Origin: Melitaea cinxia
Lineage: Eukaryota > Arthropoda > Insecta > Lepidoptera > Nymphalidae
Reading direction: 5' to 3'
DNA length: 64,000 bases
Assembly (NCBI RefSeq): GCF_905220565.1
Contig: NC_059420.1
Location: 496,001 to 560,000, forward strand
The translations under genes were made by a program, and so were the position numbers. The notes below the pieces were generated by a model that ran no database searches, was not told where the DNA came from, and saw nothing but the letters and a program-made list of their open reading frames with translations. Of this stretch, positions 20,517 to 30,843 are shown piece by piece; the stretch's first letter is position 1, and the number at the start of each line of letters is the position of its first letter.

Positions 20517-21941
20517 ATGCCGGTAGACGGAGACCTGCCATCCGGAGTATGCCCGGAATGCTCCAAATGTGCCATGAATGCAGCGGAGTTTAGAATGCTA
20601 TGCCACCATGCCGTCAGCCAATGGGAGATAACAATACAGCTGTTACAGAACCTACCATTGCAACGGAACAACTCAAATAAGACCATGTTTGCTATTATCG
20701 ATAAAAGTCAAATAACAATTATAAATGACAATACATCTGACTCATTTAGTATCAATACTGCTGCACAGAGATTGACAGAACATTTAAATCCTGACCAAAT
20801 TAAAAAGGAGAGTAATGTGTTGTGCGAATGTCCCAATTGTGGGAAAGAGTTTCAGTATGCACAGCAGCTAAGTCATCATTTGAAAGAATCGACGGATCAT
20901 AAACGAGCCTGTCATATATGTGCCAAGATAATGTACCGTGATGATCTGGCTAGACATATGAAAAAGGTCCATAAAAGAAATCCTTATGATTGCAAAAAGT
21001 GTCCAGCGTTGCTATCTTCTCATAGTCAGTATGTAAGGCACTTAACGAAGGCGCATACTCGGGGAGCGTGCACGTGTATTGAGTGTGGACGGAGCTTCCA
21101 GTCCTGGAATGGTTATCACGCTCATGTCTCTATACACAGACCGAAAAACTGTCCGAGTTGTGACAAGCTATTTAAAAATCAAATGTGCTACGTGCATCAT
21201 GTGAAAAATTGTTGTAATCTCGACAAGAATAGAGAAGATACCCACCGTACGAAGAACAAAGTAACGGTGGAAGTTAGAAATGAAAGCAGTAAGAGACCTA
21301 TAAAGGTAGGTCTCCGAGGCAGTGCTGATAAGGAATGTATATGTGATTACTGCGGGAAAAAATTTGCTGGTAAAAAGTCTGTAGCAGCTCATATACAGAT
21401 AGTCCACATGAAGAATACTCATCGCCCCTGCGTGTACTGCGGCAAGTTTTTAGCAACGGCACACATGACTCAACATGTCAAACAACACCAATTGGACCTG
21501 TCGTTCACTTGTGAACATTGCAATGTTGTTCTGAAGACTAAGTTAGGCTATATTCAACATCTACGACTCCACACGGGCGAGAGACCGTACGCATGTGATA
21601 TATGTGGAGAAACATTTTCGGCTTCATCAAGAAAATCAGAACATATACGTAAAATGCATAAAAGCACAGACATAGTTCTGAAGCAAGCTTGTCACTTGTG
21701 CCCAGCTAGGTTCCGTTTGCCATACAGATTGAAGAAGCACTTAAAATCCGTTCACAATAATGATGGGGATGGGTCTGTTCCGCAGTTTGAGTGTAAAGTA
21801 TGTCACGAGAGATTCGGTTCCTGTCGAGGACTCCTGCATCACAGCCGGAAACATCAAAATATTACGCTAGCATCGAAAACAGAGCAGTCAATTATGTTCA
21901 AAGTGTACAGTAAACCTAACAAAGATTTGGAGGAATTGTAA
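20517..21941 (+). CDS. Alternative terminal exon A: second half of ZAD plus 11 C2H2 zinc fingers
   Basis: Starts directly after TTACAG in phase 0 and reads MPVDGDLPSGVCPECSKCA, the second ZAD cysteine pair, so the Met is probably an internal residue. Joined to the common exon it gives about 536 aa. A linker of ~80 residues is followed by 11 C2H2-type fingers. The first is CPNCGKEF..., the fifth is C2HC (CPSCDKLFKNQMCYVHHVKN then C), and a TGERPY linker follows finger 8. The last finger is CKVCHERF.... It is likely a sequence-specific DNA-binding regulator of unknown target. Stop at 21939-21941; an AATAAA lies at 22274. Finger order parallels exons B and C, which shows tandem duplication. Confidence 0.82.
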   Translation: MPVDGDLPSGVCPECSKCAMNAAEFRMLCHHAVSQWEITIQLLQNLPLQRNNSNKTMFAIIDKSQITIINDNTSDSFSINTAAQRLTEHLNPDQIKKESNVLCECPNCGKEFQYAQQLSHHLKESTDHKRACHICAKIMYRDDLARHMKKVHKRNPYDCKKCPALLSSHSQYVRHLTKAHTRGACTCIECGRSFQSWNGYHAHVSIHRPKNCPSCDKLFKNQMCYVHHVKNCCNLDKNREDTHRTKNKVTVEVRNESSKRPIKVGLRGSADKECICDYCGKKFAGKKSVAAHIQIVHMKNTHRPCVYCGKFLATAHMTQHVKQHQLDLSFTCEHCNVVLKTKLGYIQHLRLHTGERPYACDICGETFSASSRKSEHIRKMHKSTDIVLKQACHLCPARFRLPYRLKKHLKSVHNNDGDGSVPQFECKVCHERFGSCRGLLHHSRKHQNITLASKTEQSIMFKVYSKPNKDLEEL

Positions 21942-22273
21942 TTTGTTTGAAATAATGTGTAAACTATAAAATGGTATTTGGAGTTTTTGTAATATGTTAA
22001 CGTGTACGAAATATTAATTTAGTAATACAATTATAATACATATTATGTTTGTAAGTACTGTATAATCTGGCTGTAGTTTTTAATTTTATTCCCATTACTC
22101 ATAAAGGTCTCCCCATCGTACCTCCTACTTACTTTAACTTCTAACCAATACTGAAGTAGAGTGTTGAAGAGATAAGGTCTGTAGCCAGCAGAGGAGAGAA
22201 AAGTATTTTCACTATTTTAAACTTGTAAATTGATCAACATAGATATAACAATGTATAGGTTGAACTAGTATTT

Positions 22274-22279
22274 AATAAA
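22274..22279 (+). terminator. Candidate poly(A) signal for exon A transcripts
   Basis: AATAAA about 330 bp after the exon A stop codon, on the coding strand. Such hexamers are common in AT-rich DNA, so support is weak. Confidence 0.3.
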
Positions 22280-22423
22280 TATTAAATATTCGTAAAGATA
22301 TAATCGTTAATTATACGCTTTTCATCCGATCTTTCAAGCGATCACTCTTATGTCTGAAATAAGTAATTTCATTGAATTAAGTTCGTATGAAATGAAATTC
22401 ACAGTCACTCTATACTCGCTTAT

Positions 22424-22798
22424 ATAGACGCCGCGTTGGCGCAACGGTCACAGCTATGGATAGTGCCTGTTGCGCTGGCGGTTGCGGGTTCGATCCCCGC
22501 ACATGACGAACATTTGTATTGGCCATACAGGTGATTGCCGTGGTCTGGGTGTTTGTGCAGTCCTTGTGGGTCTCCCCACCGTGCCTCGGAGAGCACGTTA
22601 AGCCGTCGGTCCCAGTTGTTATCATGTACATCTGATAGCGATCGTTACTATAGTGGTATATAGTAGTATAGTAGATAGTAGGAAATATATCCGCCAACCC
22701 GCATTGGAGCAGCGTGGTGGATTAAGCTCTAATCCTTCCCCTACATGGGGAAAGAGGCCTATGCCCAGTAGTGGGATATTACAGGCAAGCGTAAGCTT
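22424..22798 (+). mobile_element. tRNA-derived SINE with 11-bp target duplication
   Basis: A tRNA-like head with box A (TGGCGCAACGGTCACAGC) and box B (GGTTCGATCCC) leads into a body containing GGTCTCCCCACCGTGCCT. The tail contains GGAGCAGCGTGGTGGATTAA and GAAAGAGGCCTATGCCCAG. Direct repeats TACTCGCTTAT flank it at 22413-22423 and 22799-22809. It sits in the intron between exons A and B. The tail is the same family as 17721-17800 and 45885-45965. A functional tRNA is excluded: there is no paired acceptor stem. Confidence 0.85.
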
Positions 22799-22995
22799 AC
22801 TCGCTTATTATATTACATGTATATTTATTTATTAGGTTAGCTAACAGTTGTTTACGCCGATACATAAATATTTAGCATTGAGAAATAATACATCACACAT
22901 AAATGCAAGAACCACTAATGGGCTAACACCGCATGCAAAAATCACAGTCGCCCTTAGTAAAAGCATAAAGTAAATTAAAACTTTAACAAAAAATA

Positions 22996-23279
22996 CATTA
23001 ACTGAGGTAGGGCACAGCAGGAAATTCCTGCTCAAAATATGGAGCAGCCCGACTGGGGTAGTACCTCGACCTTACAGAAGACCACAGCTAAATAATACTG
23101 TTTTCAAGCAGTATTGTGTTCCTGTTGGTGAGTAAGGTGACCAGAGCTCCTGGGGTGATTGGGGATTGGGTCGGCAACGCGCTTGCGATGCTTCTGGTGT
23201 TGCAGGCGTCTATAAGCTACGGTAATCTCTTACCATCAGATGAGCCGTACGCTTGTTGCCGAACTAGTGATGTAAAAAA
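22996..23279 (+). repeat. Dispersed repeat, family C
   Basis: Inverted relative of 11618-11846 (GGGTCGGCAACG, GTTGCAGGCGTCTATAAGCT, GAGCCGTACGCTTGTT). It lies in the intron before exon B; no ORF. Confidence 0.7.
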
Positions 23280-23704
23280 ATATATATATTAAATCAAATT
23301 AAATAATGCATATAAATGTTATGTTATGTCACGTCCTGTCATATAAATGTTGTACATCAGAACCAAAAAAAAAAAAAAAACTAAATTCAACAACTTGTAA
23401 GCTTATACTTACACAAATTACGTTTGCATCATATAATACAATAAATAAGTAATAATCAATAGTATAAAAGAAAAGTCGACGCATTTATTTAAAATTTGGG
23501 TACAATTCAAAGAAGAATTCAATAGCTACTCGTTTTCTTGATTGACTCTCTAGTTTATTGTAAATTTAAGAAGAAAACTTGATCTATTCATTTTCCGAAA
23601 GTATAGTAAGAGTCTTAATAAACAAGTTCCAATAATTAATTTAACAAGACGAAGATTTTGTCGAAAAGAGAAGAAAGGAAGACTGATTGGTGCCATAATT
23701 TCAG

Positions 23705-24859
23705 GTCGGGCTGGAAACCGAGCTACCGGCCGGAGTTTGCATCCTCTGCACGAACAGCGCCACAGCGGCCTGGCAGTTCAAAAACTTATGCCTCGAATCA
23801 GACAAACACTGGAGGAAAACTGTCTTATTACTGACTAAATTACAGTTTCAGCCGACTAGTACAGACAAAACTCTCTTCATAGGCTGTAATACATTGATAA
23901 GGGATAATATTGAGAATAAACATCTAAGCGATGCTCTGGATAGGCTGAATTTACTGCTGGGACAAAAGAAAGCGAAAAGAACGAAATACCAAGGAAGTCG
24001 AAAGTGTGATGTTTATAAGTGTAAGGACTGCGGGAAGGACTTTTCTATCCCTTATTTTTTGAATCGCCATTTGCTGAGTACGAATAAGCGCGTCTGTAAT
24101 CTGTGCGGGAAAATTATACCGAAGCAACGCCTCGCTAAGCATTTGTATAAGAGTCACGGCAAACTGGTCGTCAATTGTGATATTTGTGATAAGCTGTACG
24201 ACGAACAGTTCCAGTTGGAACGCCATAAAGCGATGCTTCACGGGAAGAATTCATTTTCGTGTAATATATGTAAGAATGGTTTTAAAAACGAGAGATCTGT
24301 CCGTGCGCATATGTATACGCATACTTTGTTTAATTGTACGTCATGTAACGCCAGCTTCGAGAATCGCAAGTGCTACACGTACCATACACAGCGTTGTGAC
24401 GGTTCGAAGCAGGCAGCGGAAGGTCATTACGAGTGTCACGATTGCGGCAACGTCTACACGAAAAAGCCATCGTTGAAGATTCACATTGTGCAGAAACATT
24501 TGAACGTTTTGCCATACGTTTGCCAGGTTTGTGGCAAACGTAGTTCGACCAAAAACCATCATAAGGCCCACGAGCAAATCCATAAAGCTAAGAGGAAAGT
24601 TTATCAATGTTTTTGCGGGGCGAAAATGTTGACAGAATTAGGATTTAACATGCATCAAAGGATACACTCTGGCGAGAAACCGTACGAGTGTGATGTGTGC
24701 GGCGACAGGTTTTTGTCAGCTTCGAGAAGGTTAGATCATATCAAGAGGAAACATAGAAGTAAAGAATTCGCTCACGGCTGTAGTCACTGTGATGCTAGAT
24801 TCATAAGGCCGTTCGAATTAAAAAAGCATTTTAAATCAGTTCATATGATGTCTAGTTAG
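23705..24859 (+). CDS. Alternative terminal exon B: second half of ZAD plus about 10 zinc fingers
   Basis: An acceptor TAATTTCAG precedes 23705, and phase 0 translation begins VGLETELPAGVCILC, continuing in frame into the long zinc-finger ORF. Joined to the common exon it gives about 446 aa. About ten fingers follow: a degenerate first (CKDCGKDF...), CNLCGKII..., CDICDKLY... and onward. The fifth is again C2HC (CTSCNASFENRKCYTYHTQR then C), the eighth has a shortened CFC pair, and CSHCDARF... is last. The order and the odd fifth finger match exons A and C. A start at M 23894 would lose the ZAD half, which argues for splicing from 19966. Possible AATAAA at 25303. Confidence 0.8.
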   Translation, partial: VGLETELPAGVCILCTNSATAAWQFKNLCLESDKHWRKTVLLLTKLQFQPTSTDKTLFIGCNTLIRDNIENKHLSDALDRLNLLLGQKKAKRTKYQGSRKCDVYKCKDCGKDFSIPYFLNRHLLSTNKRVCNLCGKIIPKQRLAKHLYKSHGKLVVNCDICDKLYDEQFQLERHKAMLHGKNSFSCNICKNGFKNERSVRAHMYTHTLFNCTSCNASFENRKCYTYHTQRCDGSKQAAEGHYECHDCGNVYTKKPSLKIHIVQKHLNVLPYVCQVCGKRSSTKNHHKAHEQIHKAKRKVYQCFCGAKMLTELGFNMHQRIHSGEKPYECDVCGDRFLSASRRLDHIKRKHRSKEFAHGCSHCDARFIRPFELKKHFKSVHMMSS

Positions 24860-24969
24860 TTAAAAATGGACAAATACAAGATTGGTGGGTATATAATTAT
24901 AGAAATTACGTGATTGTGTAGTTTTCAATTGATTATGTTATTCTCTTGCCCCTTATTTCACATTAGCTT

Positions 24970-25255
24970 CTGTGCGTGACTTCGTCCGCGTGGAACTTTT
25001 AAAGGGTAACAATTCTGTCATACTTACATGATTTTTACGAAAGTTTAACAGTTTACGCAGCGGCAGCTTTCAAAAGGAAAAAAAAAACCGATTTTGGTTT
25101 CAGCGTAATGATATATAGCCTATAGCCTTTCTCGATAAGTAGACTATCTAACACTGAAAGAATTTTTCCAATCGGCCCGGTAGCTCCTGAGATTAGCGCG
25201 TTCAAACAAACAAAAAAACTCTTCAGCTTTATAATATTAGTATAGATTATATTGA
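24970..25255 (+). repeat. LINE 3'-tail-type dispersed repeat (family R)
   Basis: Contains TGACTTCGTCCGCGTGGAAC, CCAATCGGCCCGGTAGCTCC and the end CTTTATAATATTAGTATAGA. Related pieces occur near 45060-45255, 52622-52835 and 61965-62256. Non-coding. Confidence 0.55.
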
Positions 25256-25302
25256 TTTATTTTATACTATTTTAAGACATAAAGATATATAGTTGTGCGC
25301 CG

Positions 25303-25308
25303 AATAAA
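25303..25308 (+). terminator. Candidate poly(A) signal for exon B transcripts
   Basis: AATAAA 31 bp upstream of the exon C start. If used, cleavage of exon B transcripts would fall at or just before the exon C acceptor. Weak evidence on its own. Confidence 0.3.
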
Positions 25309-25338
25309 GTAATTAAAATATCTTTTCTATTGTTCCAG

Positions 25339-26607
25339 CTACCAGACGAGAATTTGTTCCCAAATGGGTTGTGCATATCCTGCACGAGTGTGGCGGTCGC
25401 GTCGTACGAGTTCGCAGTGTTAGTTCGTAAATCGCAGAAGCTATGGTCGAACTGTATCAACTCCCTACAAACTCTTCCAACAGTGACCTTAACGCACAAG
25501 TCACTATACGTGATTCTAAAAGATAATTTATTAATTCAAACTGTTAATAACTTTGAGGGAGATGCTAAAGATCTATTCGATCACCTAACAAACAGGTTCG
25601 TGAAGAGGAAGATAATCACAGAAAGGAAGCCGAGACACCCGAGGGCGGGACCGGCGTGCAGTTGCACGGATTGTGGGAAAAAATTCATCAGCCCGTACTA
25701 TTTGAATATGCACTTGAGGAACAGTGGCCAGAGGGAGTCTTGCTGGCTGTGTGGCGCTATGTTCACGAGAGGAGATGAGATAAAAGAGCATTTATCAAAT
25801 ATCCATAAGATTACTATGTTTCGATGCACGGAATGCCCGTTACTGTTTAAAAGCGAGCTGGACAGGAAATGGCATGTCAAGAAATGCCACGGTCCTGGCG
25901 CGTTGACGTGTAATGATTGTGGTAGAACATTCCAGAGAAAGGGCTCGTTTGAAGTACATTCGCAAATGCACGCAGTGAGAACGTGTAGAGCTTGTGGCTC
26001 GCAGTTCTCAAATCGAGGTTGTTACAGAGAACACAGGTCAAAATGTGAACCCAACGCTAAGCCAGATTTGAAGACAATTCCAAGGAATAGGAGATCGAAT
26101 GTACGCGACCCAGCAACGTTTATATGTGATTACTGCAATAAGACTTATCATTCCCGTCCGCAATTGAAGAACCATATCCTCTGGATACACATGGATATCC
26201 GGCCGCATCAGTGTCAGTGGTGCGGTAAGCGTTTTTACACACCAGCTCGATTGGCCGAACACACAGTGGTACATACGCGTGTACGGAATTTCGAGTGCGA
26301 TATTTGTGGCGCGAAATTGGTATCTAAAATGGCCGCCGTGTACCATAGACGAAGGCACACGGGCGAGCGGCCGTATGAGTGCCAAGATTGTGGTGAAAAG
26401 TTCATCTCCTCGTCAAGGAGATCAGAACACGCAAAACGTAGACACAATAGAGGCTCCCGTCTTCAATGTCCAGAATGTCACGCCACTTTTGTAAGAAAGC
26501 ATGAGCTAAAAAAGCACGTGGACAAAGTACATAATCCTGATAATCAGTTGATGGTGAAAATAAAAAAAGAAAAAAGTTATTCTATAGCTGAAACGACGAT
26601 TCTTTGA
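25339..26607 (+). CDS. Alternative terminal exon C: second half of ZAD plus 10 zinc fingers
   Basis: The acceptor is TGTTCCAG. Phase 0 translation begins LPDENLFPNGLCISC, the second ZAD cysteine pair, and continues in frame; an ATG at 25330 lies in the intron part of the acceptor and is unlikely to be used. The product with the common exon would be about 484 aa. Ten fingers run from a degenerate CTDCGKKF... through CWLCGAMF... to CPECHATF.... The fifth is C2HC (CRACGSQFSNRGCYREHRSK then C) and a TGERPY linker follows finger 8. The C-terminus is short and Lys-rich. It shares organisation with A and B, so it is a tandem paralogue used as an alternative 3' exon. Confidence 0.82.
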   Translation, partial: LPDENLFPNGLCISCTSVAVASYEFAVLVRKSQKLWSNCINSLQTLPTVTLTHKSLYVILKDNLLIQTVNNFEGDAKDLFDHLTNRFVKRKIITERKPRHPRAGPACSCTDCGKKFISPYYLNMHLRNSGQRESCWLCGAMFTRGDEIKEHLSNIHKITMFRCTECPLLFKSELDRKWHVKKCHGPGALTCNDCGRTFQRKGSFEVHSQMHAVRTCRACGSQFSNRGCYREHRSKCEPNAKPDLKTIPRNRRSNVRDPATFICDYCNKTYHSRPQLKNHILWIHMDIRPHQCQWCGKRFYTPARLAEHTVVHTRVRNFECDICGAKLVSKMAAVYHRRRHTGERPYECQDCGEKFISSSRRSEHAKRRHNRGSRLQCPECHATFVRKHELKKHVDKVHNPDNQLMVKIKKEKSYSIAETTIL

Positions 26608-27456
26608 CATTATATGAAGTAGATGTTTTTTTTTTAATTTGTTGACATGATTATTGTATAATTAAAAAAACATTATTTATTTGCTTATTTTTTTTTTTAA
26701 TTATGTAGAATATTTTAGGGCATTTTATATTTTAATATCTTAAGCATACGAAATCTACGATCCTTGCCTAATGTGTCTGCTTATTTATTCGTTGTAAAAC
26801 AGTTGCTTACATGTGAATATAAAATTTGAAACTTATGTAATGTAATCTATATTTATAAGAAAATGAATGTTTGGTCTGTGTGTTGATCATGTCATGACAA
26901 AGAGCATCCGTGTTGCTCTATGTGTTGTGAATGAGCCCACAAAGGTTCCTGAATTGGTATGACCAAAAAAAAAAGCGTAGCAACGCGCGCAGAGTGCAGA
27001 TAAGTATGTATATAAAGTATTAAATAGATAATAATTCATATTTTCATGTGATATTTTCCAAATATAAAACTATTCACCAGTTTGTGGCAAAGTTCTGTAT
27101 TCTCATATCAGGACTTCTCCAGAGACATCTAAGTTTTTAAGCGATTTCTTCGATGCAATGCTGTAGTACGTTCAACGAAAGAAGATACCAGACGTAAACA
27201 ATGCTGATCATTTACTCGTAGCGACGACGTAACAAACAACTTTGATTTTGCAGTTTCTTATTTTTATTTCATTGTGTCCTGAAGCGATACATAGAATAAA
27301 TAAATATACGTTCAAGAATAACTACTTCTTCGTTTAGATAACATAATTATAAAAGATTTAATACTTTTTAACCAGTAATTATCAAAATATAAATTTATTT
27401 TAAATTTTAAAAATTTATTTATGTAATAATTTTGTTTGCTGAAAAATGAAAAAAAA
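26608..27456. other. AT-rich interval, no gene seen
   Basis: 3' flank of exon C followed by AT-rich DNA. About 26860-27005 holds a degenerate tail repeat (GAGCCCACAAAGGTTCC, AGCGTAGCAACGCGCGCAG) shared with 18440-18600. No supported ORF. Confidence 0.5.
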
Positions 27457-27752
27457 ACCGACTTCCGGAAACGAGTTATCCCTAGTTTGGTACCATAATA
27501 AGGAAACCAGTATCTGATGATGGGATCCCAGAGAAATCGAGGGAAACTCGAAAATCCGCATAACTTTTATGGGTGTACCGATTTTGATGATTTTTAATTT
27601 AATCGAAAGCCGATGTTTATCATGTAGTCACATTTAAATTTCATCGAGATCTGATTACAACTTTTGGAGTAATCTTTGATAATGCGTATTTTCTTGACTA
27701 TTTTTTCGTCTACCTACGTTGTATTACTTGTCGATATAATTGAAGTCAGTTT
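27457..27752 (+). repeat. MITE-like repeat, family B (copy 1)
   Basis: Starts AACCGACTTCC and ends GAAGTCAGTTTTT, short inverted termini. Internal blocks such as CCAGAGAAATCGAGGGAAAC and CGATGTTTATCATG are shared with 45275-45672 and 45968-46385. Directly followed by the truncated Jockey LINE. Confidence 0.7.
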
Positions 27753-27769
27753 TTCTTCGTTTGCCAGCA

Positions 27770-30726
27770 AACACAGTTATTCTTTTAAATGACTCCGGAT
27801 CAGCTATCGTTGTTAGGAAAAGTTTAAAACACAATCTGCTAGCTCCTTACGATAAAGAATACCTACAGGCTGCGTCCGTCATGGTGAACACTCGCACTGG
27901 ATTCATTACCCTCTCAGCAGTTTACTGTCCGCCAAAGCACAAAATAAGCGAAGCCAACTTCACAGACTTCTTCAAAACGCTTGGCAATCGCTTCATTGCG
28001 GGCGGTGATTGGAACGCCAAGCACATTTATTGGGGATCGAGATTGACTACATCTCGAGGCCGCAGTCTTAAAGAATGTCTGGATTCCAACCATCTTCTTA
28101 CACTATCGACAGGTAGTCCTACTTACTGGCCTAGTGATCCGGAGAAGACGCCTGACTTACTAGACTTTTTCATTACCAAAAACATCTGTCCACAATACAC
28201 ATCAGTGGAGTCAAGCCTTGATGGTTCGTCTGACCACTCGCCTATTATTCTGACGATTAGCTCAATAATTCCAACCTCTGATCGTGGATGTGAATCTCTC
28301 CACAATTTCAAAACCGATTGGTACGGCTTTCGTGACCTCTTGAATGAGGAAATCAACCTTCACTTTCCCATGTCATCGGTTGATGAATTGGAAGACGCCA
28401 GCCTCTATTTCACAAACTTGGTCCAGGTGGCTGCGTGGAAAAACACACCAGAGCTTTGTACGGGGAACTTTTCTCCAACATTACCAATGGATATAAGACA
28501 CAAAATCGAACAGAAACGCAGATTGCGCAGAGTCTGGCAACACTCGCGTCACCCCTCTGACAAATCGGCTCTCAATCGAGCAATTAAGGAGTTGAGGGGT
28601 CTGTTGAGAGCTTCTGCTAATGAGACAGTGCGACAAACATTAGAGCTTATGTCACCTTTGGGCCGGGGCGAACGTTCCCTGTGGAAAGCAACAAAAAATT
28701 TAAACAAAATGCAAATTCCGACTCCCCCCATCCGAAACGGAAAAACCTGGGCACGTACAGACGCAGAGAAAGCTGATGCTTTTGGCACTCATTTAGCCGC
28801 AATATTTAAACCCAATGAAGCACTTGGCGATGATGATCCGCATATAGATTTAATTCTGAATCAAGATTTTCAACTCAGTGTTCCACCCTCACCAACATCA
28901 CCCAGTGAAGTATTGAGAGAAATAAAAAACATGAATGCCAAAAAAGCGCCTGGCTTCGATCTCATAACGCCAAGGCTCTTGAAGGAATTACCAAAAAAAT
29001 GCGTGGTGTTTTTAACTAATCTCTTCAACGCCACATTGAGACTTTCTCACTTTCCCAACGTCTGGAAGGTCTCGCAAATAATTATGATCCACAAGCCCGG
29101 AAAACCAACTCATGAACCATCTTCATACCGGCCCATCAGTCTGACTCCCGTCCTGTCAAAGCTTTGGGAGAAAATATTTCTCACTAGACTTTCCAAATGT
29201 ATTAACGAACGTGATATCATACCGCAACATCAATTTGGTTTCCGAAAACATCATTCAACCGTGGAACAGGTTCACAGAGTCTATGATTCCATTCGCCACT
29301 GCCTGGAAACCAAACAGTATTGCTCTGCAGCATTTTTGGACATTCAGCAAGCCTTCGACAAGGTTTGGCACAAAGGATTGCTCTATAAAATCAAGAAGCT
29401 TCTACCACATCCTATATATTCCATTATAAGGTCTTACTTGGAAGATAGAGTTTTCTTTGTTAAGCAGGGCGAAGCTAGATCTGGCTTATTCAAGTGTCTT
29501 GCTGGAGTGCCCCAGGGGTCAGTCCTCGGACCGGTCTTGTATAACATCTTCACCCACGATCTACCACAGTCAGGGGACGTCACTATTGCTACTTACGCCG
29601 ATGATGCTGCCTTCCTTTCATCTTCTGTGGACCCAATAAGAGCAACCGCAAAACTGCAAAGGCAACTAAATGACACTCACTGTAGCATATATTTTTAATA
29701 GCGCCTGGTTTCGTTCCTGCTGATGTATAATAGCACAGTTATGCATTAGCGTTGCTATTTACTTTCTCTAGGCGACTGATTTAATTTTGGAATACCCTCG
29801 TATTGTATTACGTCGCGGTTCACCTTAGGGGGTAGTTGTGTCGCGACGCGCGGGGTTTACTCGGGTATATAAGCCTCAGGGCAAGTGTTTGCGGCCCTCT
29901 TTTTTGGATTGGATTCTCTCGCCGTCTTAAGATCTGAGTGCAATTTATTGTGGGTGAGTCATCGTAGTTTCTTATGGTATAAGCTTTGCTTTAGTGTAAG
30001 GTGATTTTGTGTGTTTTGAAAAAAAAAAAAAAGAAGATTAAGATTCGGTAGGATTTTTTTTACTCTCTCTTTTGTGTCTCGTGTTAGGAGTTGTGGGTGA
30101 CTCTCTAACCCAGCAAACAATTTTCTAACACGTAGCATCACTCTTGGCTTAACAAATGGCGAATGAAGGCTAGTGCCCCCAAATCTTTTCACATCACTTT
30201 CTCACTACGGCAGGGTGATTGCCCACCGGTCAGGCTTGACAACACAACTCTGCCACAAACAAACTGCGTCAAATATCTCGGTTTCCTTCTGGATAGACGC
30301 CTAACCTGGAAAGACCACATTAAAGCCAAAAGAGACGAAACTAACCAACGATTCAGAAATTTGCTTTGGTTACTCGGTAGACAATCAACTCTATCCACTG
30401 ACAACAAACTGCTCGTTTACACTACTGTCCTAAAACCGATCTGGATATATGGAATCCAGATTTGGTCTACAGCCAGCAAATCTAATATAATGTGTCTCCA
30501 AAGAGTACAGAACAACATTCTGCGTGTCATTGCTGGCGCCCCGTGGTTTGCTCGAAACTCAGAAATCCATGATTATCTTGGGATTCCCACTGTAACGGCG
30601 GAAATTGAACGTTACAGGAAAAACTACATGGAGCGTCTTTCTGCACATCCTAACCCACTAGCCTACCAGCTGACGACCTCAAGGCCTGTAAAAAGACTGA
30701 AGAGAGCTCATGTGCTTCCTACCTAA
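27770..30726 (+). pseudogene. Jockey-like endonuclease/reverse transcriptase (truncated, LTR-interrupted)
   Basis: The frame runs to 29696 and resumes at 30138. EN motifs are AVYCPPKHK, GGDWNAKHIYWGS and SSDHSPII. RT motifs are KAPGFDLITP, YRPISLTPVLSK, FLDIQQAFDKVWHK, GVPQGSVLGPVLYNIF and the YADD box (TYADDAAFL). The stop in IYF* lies inside the LTR. Removing 29681-30137 plus one TCAC restores a continuous reading NDTHSWLNKWRMKA. C-terminal LINE motifs (VKYLGFLLDRRLTWKDHI) follow. There is no RNase H. It is dead because of the missing N-terminus and the LTR. Confidence 0.8.
29681..30137 (+). mobile_element. Solo LTR (457 bp) with TCAC target duplication
   Basis: Begins TGTAGCAT and ends CGTAGCA (TG...CA rule). 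It is flanked by TCAC at 29677-29680 and 30138-30141. It contains a TATA box (GGGTATATAAGCC near 29872), as expected for an LTR promoter. No internal gag-pol, so it is the product of LTR-LTR recombination. A 4-bp duplication is compatible with Gypsy or similar families; not assigned further. Orientation is taken from the TATA box. Confidence 0.85.
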
Positions 30727-30843
30727 AAGAGGGCTGCAGCCCAATCCTGTAGCCACTCTAATCGCCATTCTCCTTATAACAAATTTACTTATAGTCTGGC
30801 GACTGATTGTAAATTACAAAAAAAAAAAAAAAAAAAAAAAAAA

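Larger units (their letters stand above)
27765..30843 (+). mobile_element. 5'-truncated Jockey-like LINE, split by a solo LTR
   Basis: The element begins inside the endonuclease domain, so the 5' end and ORF1 are missing, as is common after incomplete reverse transcription. It ends with a run of about 25 A at 30819-30843. A solo LTR interrupts the RT region. Confidence 0.75.

Noticed and set aside
22435..22510. tRNA gene with A and B boxes
   Set aside because: Box A and B are present but there is no paired acceptor stem or plausible anticodon arm, and it is flanked by an 11-bp duplication with a SINE body; it is a SINE head.
23894..24859. Separate stand-alone zinc-finger gene starting at M 23894
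   Set aside because: In-frame coding sequence with a ZAD half extends upstream to an acceptor at 23704, so the Met is internal.
30819..30843. Possible microsatellite of about 25 A
   Set aside because: Position directly after the Jockey 3'UTR identifies it as the LINE poly(A) tail.
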